From contig NW_015622544.1 in assembly GCF_000835495.1 (NCBI RefSeq), positions 3,190,855 to 3,254,854 on the forward strand: a DNA stretch of 64,000 nt, read 5' to 3'. The position numbers and the translations under genes are program-made. The notes under the pieces were generated by a model. The model was not told the DNA's origin. It did not search any database and was given only the letters and a program-made list of their open reading frames with translations. How positions within the stretch are numbered: the first letter of the stretch is position 1; each line of letters starts with the position of its first letter. Below are positions 53,499 through 62,483 of this stretch, piece by piece. This DNA comes from Cladophialophora immunda. Taxonomy: Eukaryota; Ascomycota; Eurotiomycetes; Chaetothyriales; Herpotrichiellaceae.

Positions 53499-53677
53499 TT
53501 TGCGCGGTGCACAAGATGGTTGGTGAAGGGATGAAGATAACCAGGTCAAGTTGATGTCGCCGACAGGGGAGACAGTTCAATGAAGGGCGAGAAGACAACA
53601 ATTACAGGCGCCTGGTCAACCGGCGTGCTGAAGGAGTGACACACAGAGAAGCATGAAAGAATCCAAATCAAAGTGAA
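53499..53677. other. short spacer
   Basis: Upstream of the GH76 gene; no features seen. Confidence 0.3.
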
Positions 53678-53917
53678 TCAGACTGCTCGGCTGGTGGAAG
53701 AAGGCGACTGCGCATCCATTTGTGATTTGAAAAGGAGCAAGCTCACACGGGACGCAGCCAGCTCGTCACCCAGCTGTGTCTGTATCATTGCCTCTGCCTT
53801 TTCTCCATCACGGCCATCGTCGACTTCCTGTACAGAAGCAACCTTGTCAAAGATATTGAGCATCGCCACCCGACCTACAATTGTGTCCTCTGAGGCCTGT
53901 ATTATGGCGCAATGCAA
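53678..53917 (-). CDS. possible small protein-coding segment, not recognised
   Basis: A 79-codon minus-strand frame with good composition ('AMLNIFDKVASVQEVDDGRD', 'LGDELAASRVSLLLFKSQ'), which would be a helical peptide. It may be one exon of a gene or a chance frame. No family is recognised. Confidence 0.25.
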   Translation of the reverse strand: MHCAIIQASEDTIVGRVAMLNIFDKVASVQEVDDGRDGEKAEAMIQTQLGDELAASRVSLLLFKSQMDAQSPSSTSRAV

Positions 53918-54015
53918 CGACGACCTACGTTTGATGATTGGGAGGGACTTTTGCCGCAGGGTTCAGCCATGAGCGCACATCATAGGGTGTTCTTCCACCG
54001 AGATCGTCCTGCGAA

Positions 54016-54660
54016 TTGCCGCTGTTCCCGCTTCCCTTGTTTGAATTCAAGTTCAATCGAGATCAATTTCATGGACTCGCCGAGCCAAAGAGCCCCGTGC
54101 TTATCTCCACCTCCATCTTGTCCACATTTTTATCCTCTTGCGATGCAATCACTGAGGAGAGCGTTGGCGTCAGATGTGAAAATAATCGGTGGGCGATTCA
54201 GCGCGATCGGGATGCAATTGGTCAGGACATGCATGATGGAATTGTTGCATCTGCAGGGAGGAGCTTGACATCTGTCCTACGCAGCGAACAGGCCTCTTTC
54301 AGGGACAAGTCGCACAGTCTGACACAATAGACGCTATCTTCAAGTATTACCAGAGTGCTGCCGAGCAAAGAGTGGCCGCCATTTCAGATATAGCTGGCAG
54401 TACCGGTGAAGCACAGGCCGACGCCGCTATTTCCAAAAGGTAGATGAACACCTGCTATTAATGAAAGAAGCAATTCATCCGCCGTCAATGAGCACCAGTC
54501 AGACAGCGTCACTAACTTCCCAATTCGGCTCGCCAGGCAGAATGCTTCGATGCCCACAGAGGGGACCTTGTCAGATTCAGCACCGTATCTAGATCCTTTT
54601 GTGGTTCCTCTGTATCGTCTAGAAGCAGACTTCCTCCACAAGCGTTACAACGGCCGGCGG
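54016..54660 (+). CDS. possible small multi-exon gene, frames not resolved
   Basis: Three open segments in different frames read like one protein: 'AIQRDRDAIGQDMHDGIVAS ... LRSEQASF' (up to about 54296), then 'SDTIDAIFKYYQSAAEQRVA' to 'GEAQADAAISKR' (54298-54441), then 'PYLDPFVVPLYRLEADFLHK' ending YNGRRL (to about 54666). The first two abut at a TTTCAG acceptor-like site. No complete set of splice pairs kept frame by eye. A short coiled-coil protein or a pseudogene are both possible. Confidence 0.3.
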
Positions 54661-54904
54661 CTGTAAAACATTTTGGCTCTTCCCACGGAGATATTGATTC
54701 ATCTTACATGCTCTAACGTCGCCCAGACACAGAAACCACTCCACCCTTCGGAAGCTTTCCGCCTATCCCACAGCGACATATACGAAGCGCGGCTTTATTC
54801 AGCAAACCTTAGCACCACCGAGCTCGTGCCACTGGCACAAGGACAGATGCCAATTTGGAAAACGCACGATCCATTGCTTGTGGGCGTTTTCCATCTAGCG
54901 ACGA

Positions 54905-54910
54905 TATAAA
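54905..54910 (+). promoter_or_regulatory. possible TATA box of the nitroalkane-oxidase-like gene
   Basis: TATAAA 77-82 bp upstream of the ATG at 54987. Sequence match only. Confidence 0.4.
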
Positions 54911-54986
54911 GTCGTTGGTCTCGAGGGGCGTGAGAAGCTGGACTCTACTTTGACTTTCCAACTCTTGAGCTGGTCCTAGGGAGAAG

Positions 54987-56318
54987 ATGATTGACTTCCA
55001 ACTGTCGCCAGAGCAGCTGGCACTCCGAAATGCTGTCAGAGGCTGGGCAAAGGCTCACCTAACAGCAGCGCGCTCGGTATACGAGGGGCAGAGCGCCTCG
55101 CCCGAGCAGTGGCGGGAACGCTTCCGCTCGACCCAACCGATCTATGCCGAAGCAGTCAAGGCCGGCCTTATCAAGGCTCAGATTCCGAAGGAGCTTGGTG
55201 GCGGAGGAGGTCCATTGATTGAGGCAGCCTTGGTGGTCGAGGAGTTTTATGCAGTCGAAACCAGTGCTTCTCTAACCATCCTTGGGACAGGCCTCGGCTT
55301 GACACCTTTGATTATGGCGGGAAGCCCGGCTCAACACGAGAAGTTCTTTAAACCTTTTCTCGAAGGGACAGGCACGCCGATGGCCAGTTTAGTCTTTTCT
55401 GAACCAGAGGGAAGCGCCAACTTTGCCGAGGCTGGAGCACCTGGTTTCCAGACTGTTGCACGTGATGAAGGGGAAGAATATGTTATCAGCGGTGAAAAGG
55501 TAAGTGTTTCTGGACACAAAGAGAAGGCCTCGCTGATGTGTCGAAAGATCTGGGCAACAAACTGCTCCGGGTGGGATGATCGCGGTGCCGACGTTCAGTG
55601 CGTCTTATGCCGTGTTGCTGGATCTGCACCAGCCGAGGACGTCCGCGGCCAAACTGCCATTATTGTTGTTACAAGGCAAGACATTGCCGCGAACGATCCA
55701 AGCGCCTATCAGGTATTATACCATCCCCAAACCATTGGGCACACGGCGGTCAACGGGCCGCACATCCGATTCAAGGACTTGCGCGTGCCAAAATCAAACT
55801 TGCTCGCACCTCCAGGCAAGGGCGCCGATGTGGTTGAAATGACCTTCACAGCTTCGGCAGCTCTCGTGGGCGCCATGGGGGTAGGCATCATGCGGCAGAC
55901 CTTTGACCGTGCTTTGGCCTGGGCCAAAACCGAGAAGCGAGGCTCGACGGAGACGATGATCCAGAAGCAAAGCGTAGCGGATTTGTTGATCAAGATCAAG
56001 ACTCGATGTGAGGCTACGAGAGCTCTAGTTTGGAAGGCCGCGCACTGCTTCGGGCGGACGCGATATGGAGCCGAGCTGTGCTACGAAGCCAAGATTTTGG
56101 GTTCGGAAAGCGCTGTAGAGTCAGTCATGGATGCTATTAATCTGGTCGGGGTTTCTGCATATTCGACCAAGCAACCTTTCGGGGACCTGCTGAACGATGC
56201 AGTGGTGTTGCCGATTTTCGATGGTGGTAACGTCGGCGTTCGGAGGAGACAGATCGAGCGCATCTTTGCCAGCGAGGGATATGATCCGTGGGAGACAACA
56301 TTCGGCTCGGATCAGTGA
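54987..56318 (+). CDS. nitroalkane oxidase-like flavoprotein (acyl-CoA dehydrogenase superfamily)
   Basis: Two exons, 54987-55499 and 55548-56318, over a 48-nt intron (GTAAGT ... CGAAAG), giving 427 residues; the intron is in frame and splicing restores 'ISGEKIWATNCSGWDDRGAD'. The fold is an acyl-CoA dehydrogenase, but the catalytic position near the C-terminus reads 'LPIFDGGNVGVRRRQIER', with Asp (about residue 395) where acyl-CoA dehydrogenases have Glu in 'EGGN'. Nitroalkane oxidase of Fusarium uses Asp402 in the same context. The family oxidises neutral nitroalkanes to aldehydes with nitrite and H2O2. Other matching blocks are 'GLIKAQIPKELGGG' and 'ALVGAMGVGIMRQTFDRALA'. Substrate activity is inferred, not shown. 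Confidence 0.85.
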   Translation: MIDFQLSPEQLALRNAVRGWAKAHLTAARSVYEGQSASPEQWRERFRSTQPIYAEAVKAGLIKAQIPKELGGGGGPLIEAALVVEEFYAVETSASLTILGTGLGLTPLIMAGSPAQHEKFFKPFLEGTGTPMASLVFSEPEGSANFAEAGAPGFQTVARDEGEEYVISGEKVSVSGHKEKASLMCRKIWATNCSGWDDRGADVQCVLCRVAGSAPAEDVRGQTAIIVVTRQDIAANDPSAYQVLYHPQTIGHTAVNGPHIRFKDLRVPKSNLLAPPGKGADVVEMTFTASAALVGAMGVGIMRQTFDRALAWAKTEKRGSTETMIQKQSVADLLIKIKTRCEATRALVWKAAHCFGRTRYGAELCYEAKILGSESAVESVMDAINLVGVSAYSTKQPFGDLLNDAVVLPIFDGGNVGVRRRQIERIFASEGYDPWETTFGSDQ

Positions 56319-56716
56319 TATGCCACGAGACATGAGTCGAATTATGTAGAGGGCAGGCAACTCAACGAGAGTGAGTGAGTGAATGAGGCGTGGACCCCTT
56401 GATGCCCCAGCGGGCGAGTGCAGCCTCTTCAAATGACACGTCAAGGTGTCAAGCGATGACACAATCTCTTGGCAGACGAGCGACCTCGCAAGCGCCGAGT
56501 CATAACACATCTGGACCACCACCACCTGCGTAGTGGCTTGCCTCGCTTGTTTCAAATTTTTGATGGTTCAGGTTTTGAGAGAGAGTCCGAGGTCGATGTC
56601 AATCACAATCACAGTGACATCCACCATTTGAATCACCACCTTTGAACCCAGATATCTCGTCCACTTACCGCCTTTCTCCGAAGTGGTTACCACTCCAGGT
56701 AGCTGCATAAAGTACT
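56319..56716. other. intergenic, tandem (nitroalkane oxidase-like to TFB5)
   Basis: 3' region of the nitroalkane-oxidase-like gene and upstream region of TFB5, both on the plus strand. A 144-codon minus frame (56121-56555) overlaps the gene end and has no motif. Confidence 0.4.
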
Positions 56717-56953
56717 ATGCCGAAAGCCCAGAAGGGGGCTCTTCTCCAATGTGATCCGCCACAGATGGCCATGGTGCGGAAGATCGACCGAGAGTCCGGT
56801 CACGCTTACATCTTGGAGGAAATCGACGACAGAACCTGCCTGGTTAAAGAGAACAAGGTGGAGGAGATTAAGGCCAAGGTCAAGGAGCTGATGGATGCGG
56901 CCATGGGGATGGATGAAGACGTCAACGATGACAAGGACAGCGACCTCGACTGA
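56717..56953 (+). CDS. TFB5: TFIIH subunit Tfb5 (GTF2H5/TTD-A)
   Basis: A 78-residue intronless protein, the usual size. It starts 'MPKAQKGALLQCDPPQMAMV' and has 'KENKVEEIKAKVKELMD' at the helical dimer face that binds Tfb2 (p52). Tfb5 stabilises TFIIH and is needed for nucleotide excision repair. An acidic tail (DEDVNDDKDSDLD) is fungal. It is 398 bp downstream of the nitroalkane-oxidase-like gene, on the same strand. Confidence 0.93.
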   Translation: MPKAQKGALLQCDPPQMAMVRKIDRESGHAYILEEIDDRTCLVKENKVEEIKAKVKELMDAAMGMDEDVNDDKDSDLD

Positions 56954-58440
56954 TCACAACGCTGATAAGGCCCTCAACGACGCTTCCAAACGGCGTCTCA
57001 TAGCAAAGCATCCCGCGCCAACACTCTCTTCTTCAAAGCAACCTCCTGGAGGGACGAGGAAAGGTCGGTCTCTCCAATTTCGAAAGAGTGGGAGACGATC
57101 ACACTGTTTCTTGGACCAGGGCGACGGAAGATGGCACATGATGCAGGATGATCTCGCGGGTTTAGTATTCCTGAGAATTGCACCAGCAGCACACGCTCGC
57201 GTGCCCAGTGGCAGTTCCATCTGAGCAGGAGTGATGAGCTTGTGGGATATCAAGCCGCGAGGATGTTATCGGGGGTCACCCGACTGTGGGTCCCTGTGTC
57301 TATAGAAAACAACCAAAGAGACCGCAAGCGCGGGGAAACACAACCCGAAGCACAAATTGGACGTCTGAGAGCGATCCTCGTCTAGGAGCTATTTTCTTAT
57401 TTCAAGGTTTCCACCGAGTACGTCTGGCCATATGGTAATTGCATAAATCTTTTGGAGAAGATGATGTCTGAGGATTTGGGGAACAAGCTAACAGGAAGAC
57501 CTCCACTGGGAGTGGGGAGCGGTTGGGATGAGGCGAGCTGTGGTACGCGCATGGAGGGTAGGCGACTCAGTATACAGAGAGTCAGAGATCAACAAGAACG
57601 GGAAGGGGATCGCAGGGAAATGTAGGTGAGAGGCAGGTCTGAAAGGCAGGTCTCAGCCATCTGCAGGCTGAATAATAAGCAGTCAGCAGGGGGCAGCAGA
57701 TCGAGGTTTATACTAGATGGGGAAGGGACAGGAGTGCCTAATGCAGTGTTTGCGGCATGATGAAGCAATGCGGATGGAGTGACCCTGAGGTAGGCGGCTC
57801 GATTAGCTTGGATGTGGGCATTCCGTATAGCTGTCCAGGCCATCTTTGGCTGTCTTGAAAGGTCGGATAACTGGAAGGAGTTAGAAGACACGCGTGGGAG
57901 AGGGGAAGAGATGATGGGCAGTGCTGGGGGGGCGTGCGGTGGCTTGATGCAAGCATGCCGGGGGCAGGGATGGTTGAGGCAGCGGCACAAGGGGGGGGGA
58001 ATGAGGAATCCTTGACCAGTGGCGGGGCTATCGGGGAATCACTGCAGGGCATGTCTGAGCACCCCTACGACTAGAATAATATACGGCGTAGCTAGAGATG
58101 TCGGCTATGAGAGGAGCTACGAGGACAGTCCAGGTACCTCCGGACTAGATCTAGCGAGGTACATACACACATGCGTTGGAGGCAGGTGGGTGTGGAGGAG
58201 GGACCAGGGATCTACAGACATGGCATGTGGATTGGCCTCTGGACCATCAAGGAGAGCAGGACTTGGGATTTGCAGAGAGCTCAACGGTATCCCCATGAAG
58301 TGTATGATGTATGAGAGGGACTGTATATGGCCTCCTCAGTAGCCATAGAGTGAATGAGATGCAGGTTGAGATGTTTTGCTCATAGTACGAGCGAGAGTGA
58401 AGAGAGTGAAATAAGTGAAGTGAAAGTGAGAGCAAAGTGA
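56954..58440. other. intergenic, no gene supported
   Basis: Frames of up to 133 codons on both strands (for example 57589-57990 minus) are compositionally biased (Pro/Ser/His/Cys) and have no motif. Short G runs occur near 57925 and 57990. Read as spacer and 3' regions. Confidence 0.4.
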
Positions 58441-60083
58441 AAGATTGAAATTGGGCTGCCACCACACTGCGCCGCACTGCCACCTGCCACCTGCACCATG
58501 CACCATGCAAGCTGCACCTGGCACCTGCATCTTACGCACCAATCACCCTCTCAGCGTCTGTCTCTTTCTCCTTCCCTGTTCCTCACCCTCCCCCCCCCTC
58601 ACGTTATTTGCTGTGCATCATGCTGCCTCAAATGCTGCCTCAAAACAATCAACAAAAACATTGCCCTGCTGCTCATGATTGTCATTCCGGCTCATGCATG
58701 AACTCAGCTTGGCTCTTCTGCGCTTCCGCTTCTTCTCTCGATCCCTGGTCTTTCCGTGCTTCTCCATCCATCTCCAGCTCCATCTTCTTGCATCCCTGTC
58801 TTTTGCTTCACCCTTGCTCCCCTGCTCTTGCACTCAAGTCATTCACTCATGGCTTATGGCTTCATCACTCCCTCCCTCTGCCATTCAATTCATCCTCTCA
58901 ACTTCCAGCACTCTCATCATTCCCCACTCACCTTTCCCAACTCGCCCTGCAGTCCTCGTGCAACCTTTGACGTCTTCGCTTATGTCCCTCCTCAAACTCG
59001 CCCTCTGCTGCCTCAACCTCTGACTTGTCTGTTCGTTTAGACCTTCCCGCCGTCGAGCCAGGACCCGGTTACCATTTGCTCCCCCGACTCAAGCCGCTCG
59101 ACCGCCCAACCTCCCACCAATACCCGTGACGGCGATGATCCCCCGCAGGTCTTACTCGACGCCTCCTTGATATCATCCTATTTGACTCACCACCTCATCG
59201 GCCCCCAATAACGGTTTTTCTTGTATGAAATGATCGAGCTCTCTGCAATTGGTTTGGCGGTGGACGAGCCCTGGCCGTCACCCTAACTTAGTCCCCGCTT
59301 TAGCCAGCAATCATCATCCTACCCACCATTCCAAAACCACCCCGACCAAGAAAAAACTTCGGATATACAGGCAGTTCGAATTCCAAGTCGCAAACAAAAG
59401 CAAACTTTTTGACTCTCTGCATTCTCCCACATCTCGCACCTCCATCCTATGCCGATACCATTGTTGTTTCTCAAAGATTTTGTCACACTTGATTGCTTCT
59501 CGCACTGCCCCTCCAGATAACCAAAAAGTCCCCCCATTTACCCCCACAAGCCACATCATCAAACATCCCACCAAGGTCCCAGTTATTCATCGAATCCTTA
59601 TACCCTTCAAGCTCTCCCACGCTCCGGCTTTGGCACAAGGGAGGAAAGAAGGAACATTGGTCAACCATCCAGATCCCAAAATCACGTTGCTTTCCGACGC
59701 CCTTCCCAGATTCGCTCTATTTTACTTCCCAACTACCAGCACCGGGAAGCCCCTCCCTGCTTCAAGGGACTTGGACCTGCATCTTCTGCGTTGGACCTCT
59801 ACACAAGTCACCGCAGTCTGGTATACCTTTCTCGCCTTTGATCCTATCTACACTGGTCAGGCCATTTGGCGAGACCCTACACTCTCACACCGTCATTCAG
59901 CATAATCACGGTCCGAACCGAATCTGACGCATGCACTTGACTTCCGAGAGTGTACTTTTGCACTTCCAGGACTGAAGCTCGCAACCCAGAAGGAGCACAT
60001 CTTTCCAAAGAAGGACCCTGTGTTCTCTGTCATGTCATCGCGATCCTGGCCCCTCGCATGATGAACCAGCTTCCACAATCATC
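58441..60083 (+). promoter_or_regulatory. long pyrimidine-rich upstream region / leader of the isochorismatase-AlkB gene
   Basis: About 1.6 kb rich in C and T on the plus strand with very few long purine stretches ('ctcccctgctcttgc', 'ccctccccccctcac'). It is framed by chance open frames with His/Pro/Ser/Leu bias. Such CT-rich tracts are common in fungal promoters and leaders. It includes several short direct repeats (ccatgcaccatgcaagctgcacc near 58495-58520). Confidence 0.45.
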
Positions 60084-62483
60084 ATGCTATTCGAACCTGG
60101 CTCTGTCCCTCGAGGACCTCCTATCGAAACCAAAAAAGCCTTGATCTTGCTCGACTTTCAAAATGACTTTGTGAAACCGAACGGAAACCTTCCCGTCAAC
60201 AACGTGGAACCCTTTTTATCCAATTTACTATGCCTAGTAGACGAATTCCGCGCCAAGGGCCAAGTGATATGGGCAGGCACCGAGTACAGGCAGTCTCGCT
60301 CGACTATCTCTTCCGTGACGGGGTCTCACTCTATCATCCTGAAACACCATCTTCAGCGACAGGATTTGGCCGAAGAGAGCAGTGAGTACTACAACGACCC
60401 AGGTCACACACGCTCACCTCGCGAAGATCCCCTGGCACCCTCGCCGAACCCAGATGTCACCCACGACCGGGAAGCTTTTCTCGCCCCCCTCTTGACCACC
60501 ACAAAGCACAGATGCTGCATGCCCGGCTCATTGGGTGCCGACTATTCGGAAGCCATCAAAGCGGCCATCGATCCACAAAGAGACCTGGTCATGCTGAAAT
60601 CCCACTACTCAGCTTTTGAAAGCACATCCCTTCTTATGCATCTCCGATCCCACCTCATCACTGAACTCTACGTCTGTGGCTCTCTCTCCAACGTCGGGGT
60701 CTACGCAACCGTTCTTGACGCCGTTTGCCACGGTGTCCAGGTCACTCTTGTCGAGGATTGTCTCGGATACATTGATGAAGCTTGTCATATCGAAGCAATG
60801 CGTCAGATGGCAGATACCTTGGGCGCAAATGGAATCGATTGCCAGGAGCTGCGTGACGATATTGCTGGCCTTCTTGGTGACGTTATCCATGAAGAGGACT
60901 ATCCTACCAGGTTCCAGGTCAGCCTGCCACCACCAGCTCGTACGACTAGGTCGCATACCTCGAGAAGGCAGATCCACGACTGGATTTCCAGCCTCGAAGG
61001 TGAAGAAGCTCGTGCCACAACCGCCAAGCCCGAGGGAACAGTGTCGAAAGAGCTGGAACAGACCGGGGCTATCCGGTGTGACTCCAACACACCAAGTGAG
61101 TCATCTCGTAGATCTATAAGGCAGACATCAGTTGAGCGCAGTCCTCCCCGGAAAAGATCAACCAGTGATCTGGATCCCCTGGACGAAGAGCGCGTCCTGA
61201 AATTGTCCCATAAGCCTTCTTCCCATCGTACCTCGACTCATGCTGAGCAACTGAAAACCAAGCAGACACAGCAATCAACACGAAAGCGGCGACCTTCACG
61301 CGAATCATCAATCAGATCTTCTACCCCTACAACATCAGTCCTGCACCAGACGCTTTCGACCGGGGAGCCATCTACTCACAAGGAAATGTCGGAAGCTGAT
61401 CCAACAGAGGCCGAAAATCCAAGCCTCGAGGCCAAACAAGGAAATGGTCGAGTAACTCCAACAAAGAAGAAGAAGAAGATAACACCAAAGAACCTTGGCC
61501 CCGGTGATACTCTAGGAGAGGGTGATTGCGAACTCTATACAGGCCTCCTCGATCAAACAGAAGCTGAACAGGCCTTTTATTCCTGTAGAAACGATATCAA
61601 GTGGCAGAAGATGTTTCACCGATCCGGCGAGGTACCTCGACTTGTCGCTGTCCAGGGATCCATGTCTAAGGAAGGGACGGAGGTTCCGATCTACAGGCAT
61701 CCAGCGGATGAATCTCCAGAGTTATTGCCTTTCGATGCAGTGGTTAACCTGCTGCGGAAAGCTGCAGAAAAGGTTGTCGGCCACCCTTTGAACCATGTCC
61801 TGATTCAGTGGTATCGCCACGGCGAGGACAACATCTCTGAGCATTCTGACAAGACTCTCGACATTGTTCGGGGGTCTCGAATTGTGAATGTAAGCCTGGG
61901 AGCACAGAGAACCATGATGTTAAGGGCAAAGAAGTCTGCTCTCAAACCGGCCGTTCCGAATGAAGAATCAGATGGTGCCAGACCTTCTCAACGAATCCCT
62001 CTTCCTCACAACTCTCTTTTCGTCCTCGGCCAGGAGACCAATCAGCAGTGGTTGCATTCCATTCGAGCCGACAAACGACCTATCTCGGAAAAGACGCCCG
62101 CCGAGCTCGCTTTCGACGGAGAGAGAATCAGCTTCACATTTAGACATATTGGAACATTTATCAATCTGGCTGACAACACAATCTGGGGCCAAGGGGCGAC
62201 AAGCAAACGGCGCGCGGATGCTAAGCCTTTATTGACAGGAGCCGAGGCAGAAAAAGAGGGCGAAGCCATGATTCGAGCTTTTGGACAGGAGAATCATCGC
62301 AGCGCAGAGTGGAACTGGGATGAGTGGTACGGACAGGGCTTCGATGTGGTCAACTTTGAGACCAAAACGGCGGATGAGGCCAATGCAGCCAATGATGATC
62401 TTGGGAGCAAGACAAAGGGCGAGAAGAGGAAGATTACCGACGACAGCGAAGCTCCATTGAGAGCTGGTTCAGCACCATTCTGA
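60084..62483 (+). CDS. isochorismatase-like / AlkB-like dioxygenase fusion protein
   Basis: An intronless 799-residue protein with two domains. The N-terminal isochorismatase-like hydrolase (about residues 15-265) has 'ALILLDFQNDFVKPNGNLPV' with the catalytic Asp24, a Lys in 'MLKSHYSAFE', and 'ELYVCGSLSNVGVYATVLDA'. In that last motif the nucleophilic Cys of nicotinamidases is replaced (G/V in SNVGVYAT), as in true isochorismatases. A disordered basic linker (about 285-480) ends with 'TPTKKKKKITPKNLGPGDTL'. The C-terminal AlkB/ALKBH2-3-type 2-oxoglutarate dioxygenase has the Fe-binding H-S-D (about 586-588), distal His in 'QQWLHSIRADKR' (about 658) and Arg in 'SFTFRHIGTF' (about 687). Such domains oxidatively remove alkyl groups from nucleic acid bases. 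The pairing is unusual; see findings. Confidence 0.85.
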   Translation: MLFEPGSVPRGPPIETKKALILLDFQNDFVKPNGNLPVNNVEPFLSNLLCLVDEFRAKGQVIWAGTEYRQSRSTISSVTGSHSIILKHHLQRQDLAEESSEYYNDPGHTRSPREDPLAPSPNPDVTHDREAFLAPLLTTTKHRCCMPGSLGADYSEAIKAAIDPQRDLVMLKSHYSAFESTSLLMHLRSHLITELYVCGSLSNVGVYATVLDAVCHGVQVTLVEDCLGYIDEACHIEAMRQMADTLGANGIDCQELRDDIAGLLGDVIHEEDYPTRFQVSLPPPARTTRSHTSRRQIHDWISSLEGEEARATTAKPEGTVSKELEQTGAIRCDSNTPSESSRRSIRQTSVERSPPRKRSTSDLDPLDEERVLKLSHKPSSHRTSTHAEQLKTKQTQQSTRKRRPSRESSIRSSTPTTSVLHQTLSTGEPSTHKEMSEADPTEAENPSLEAKQGNGRVTPTKKKKKITPKNLGPGDTLGEGDCELYTGLLDQTEAEQAFYSCRNDIKWQKMFHRSGEVPRLVAVQGSMSKEGTEVPIYRHPADESPELLPFDAVVNLLRKAAEKVVGHPLNHVLIQWYRHGEDNISEHSDKTLDIVRGSRIVNVSLGAQRTMMLRAKKSALKPAVPNEESDGARPSQRIPLPHNSLFVLGQETNQQWLHSIRADKRPISEKTPAELAFDGERISFTFRHIGTFINLADNTIWGQGATSKRRADAKPLLTGAEAEKEGEAMIRAFGQENHRSAEWNWDEWYGQGFDVVNFETKTADEANAANDDLGSKTKGEKRKITDDSEAPLRAGSAPF

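Noticed and set aside
59249..59905. 218-codon plus-strand frame before the fusion gene
   Set aside because: His/Pro/Ser/Leu bias from a pyrimidine-rich region, no motif; better explained as leader or promoter.
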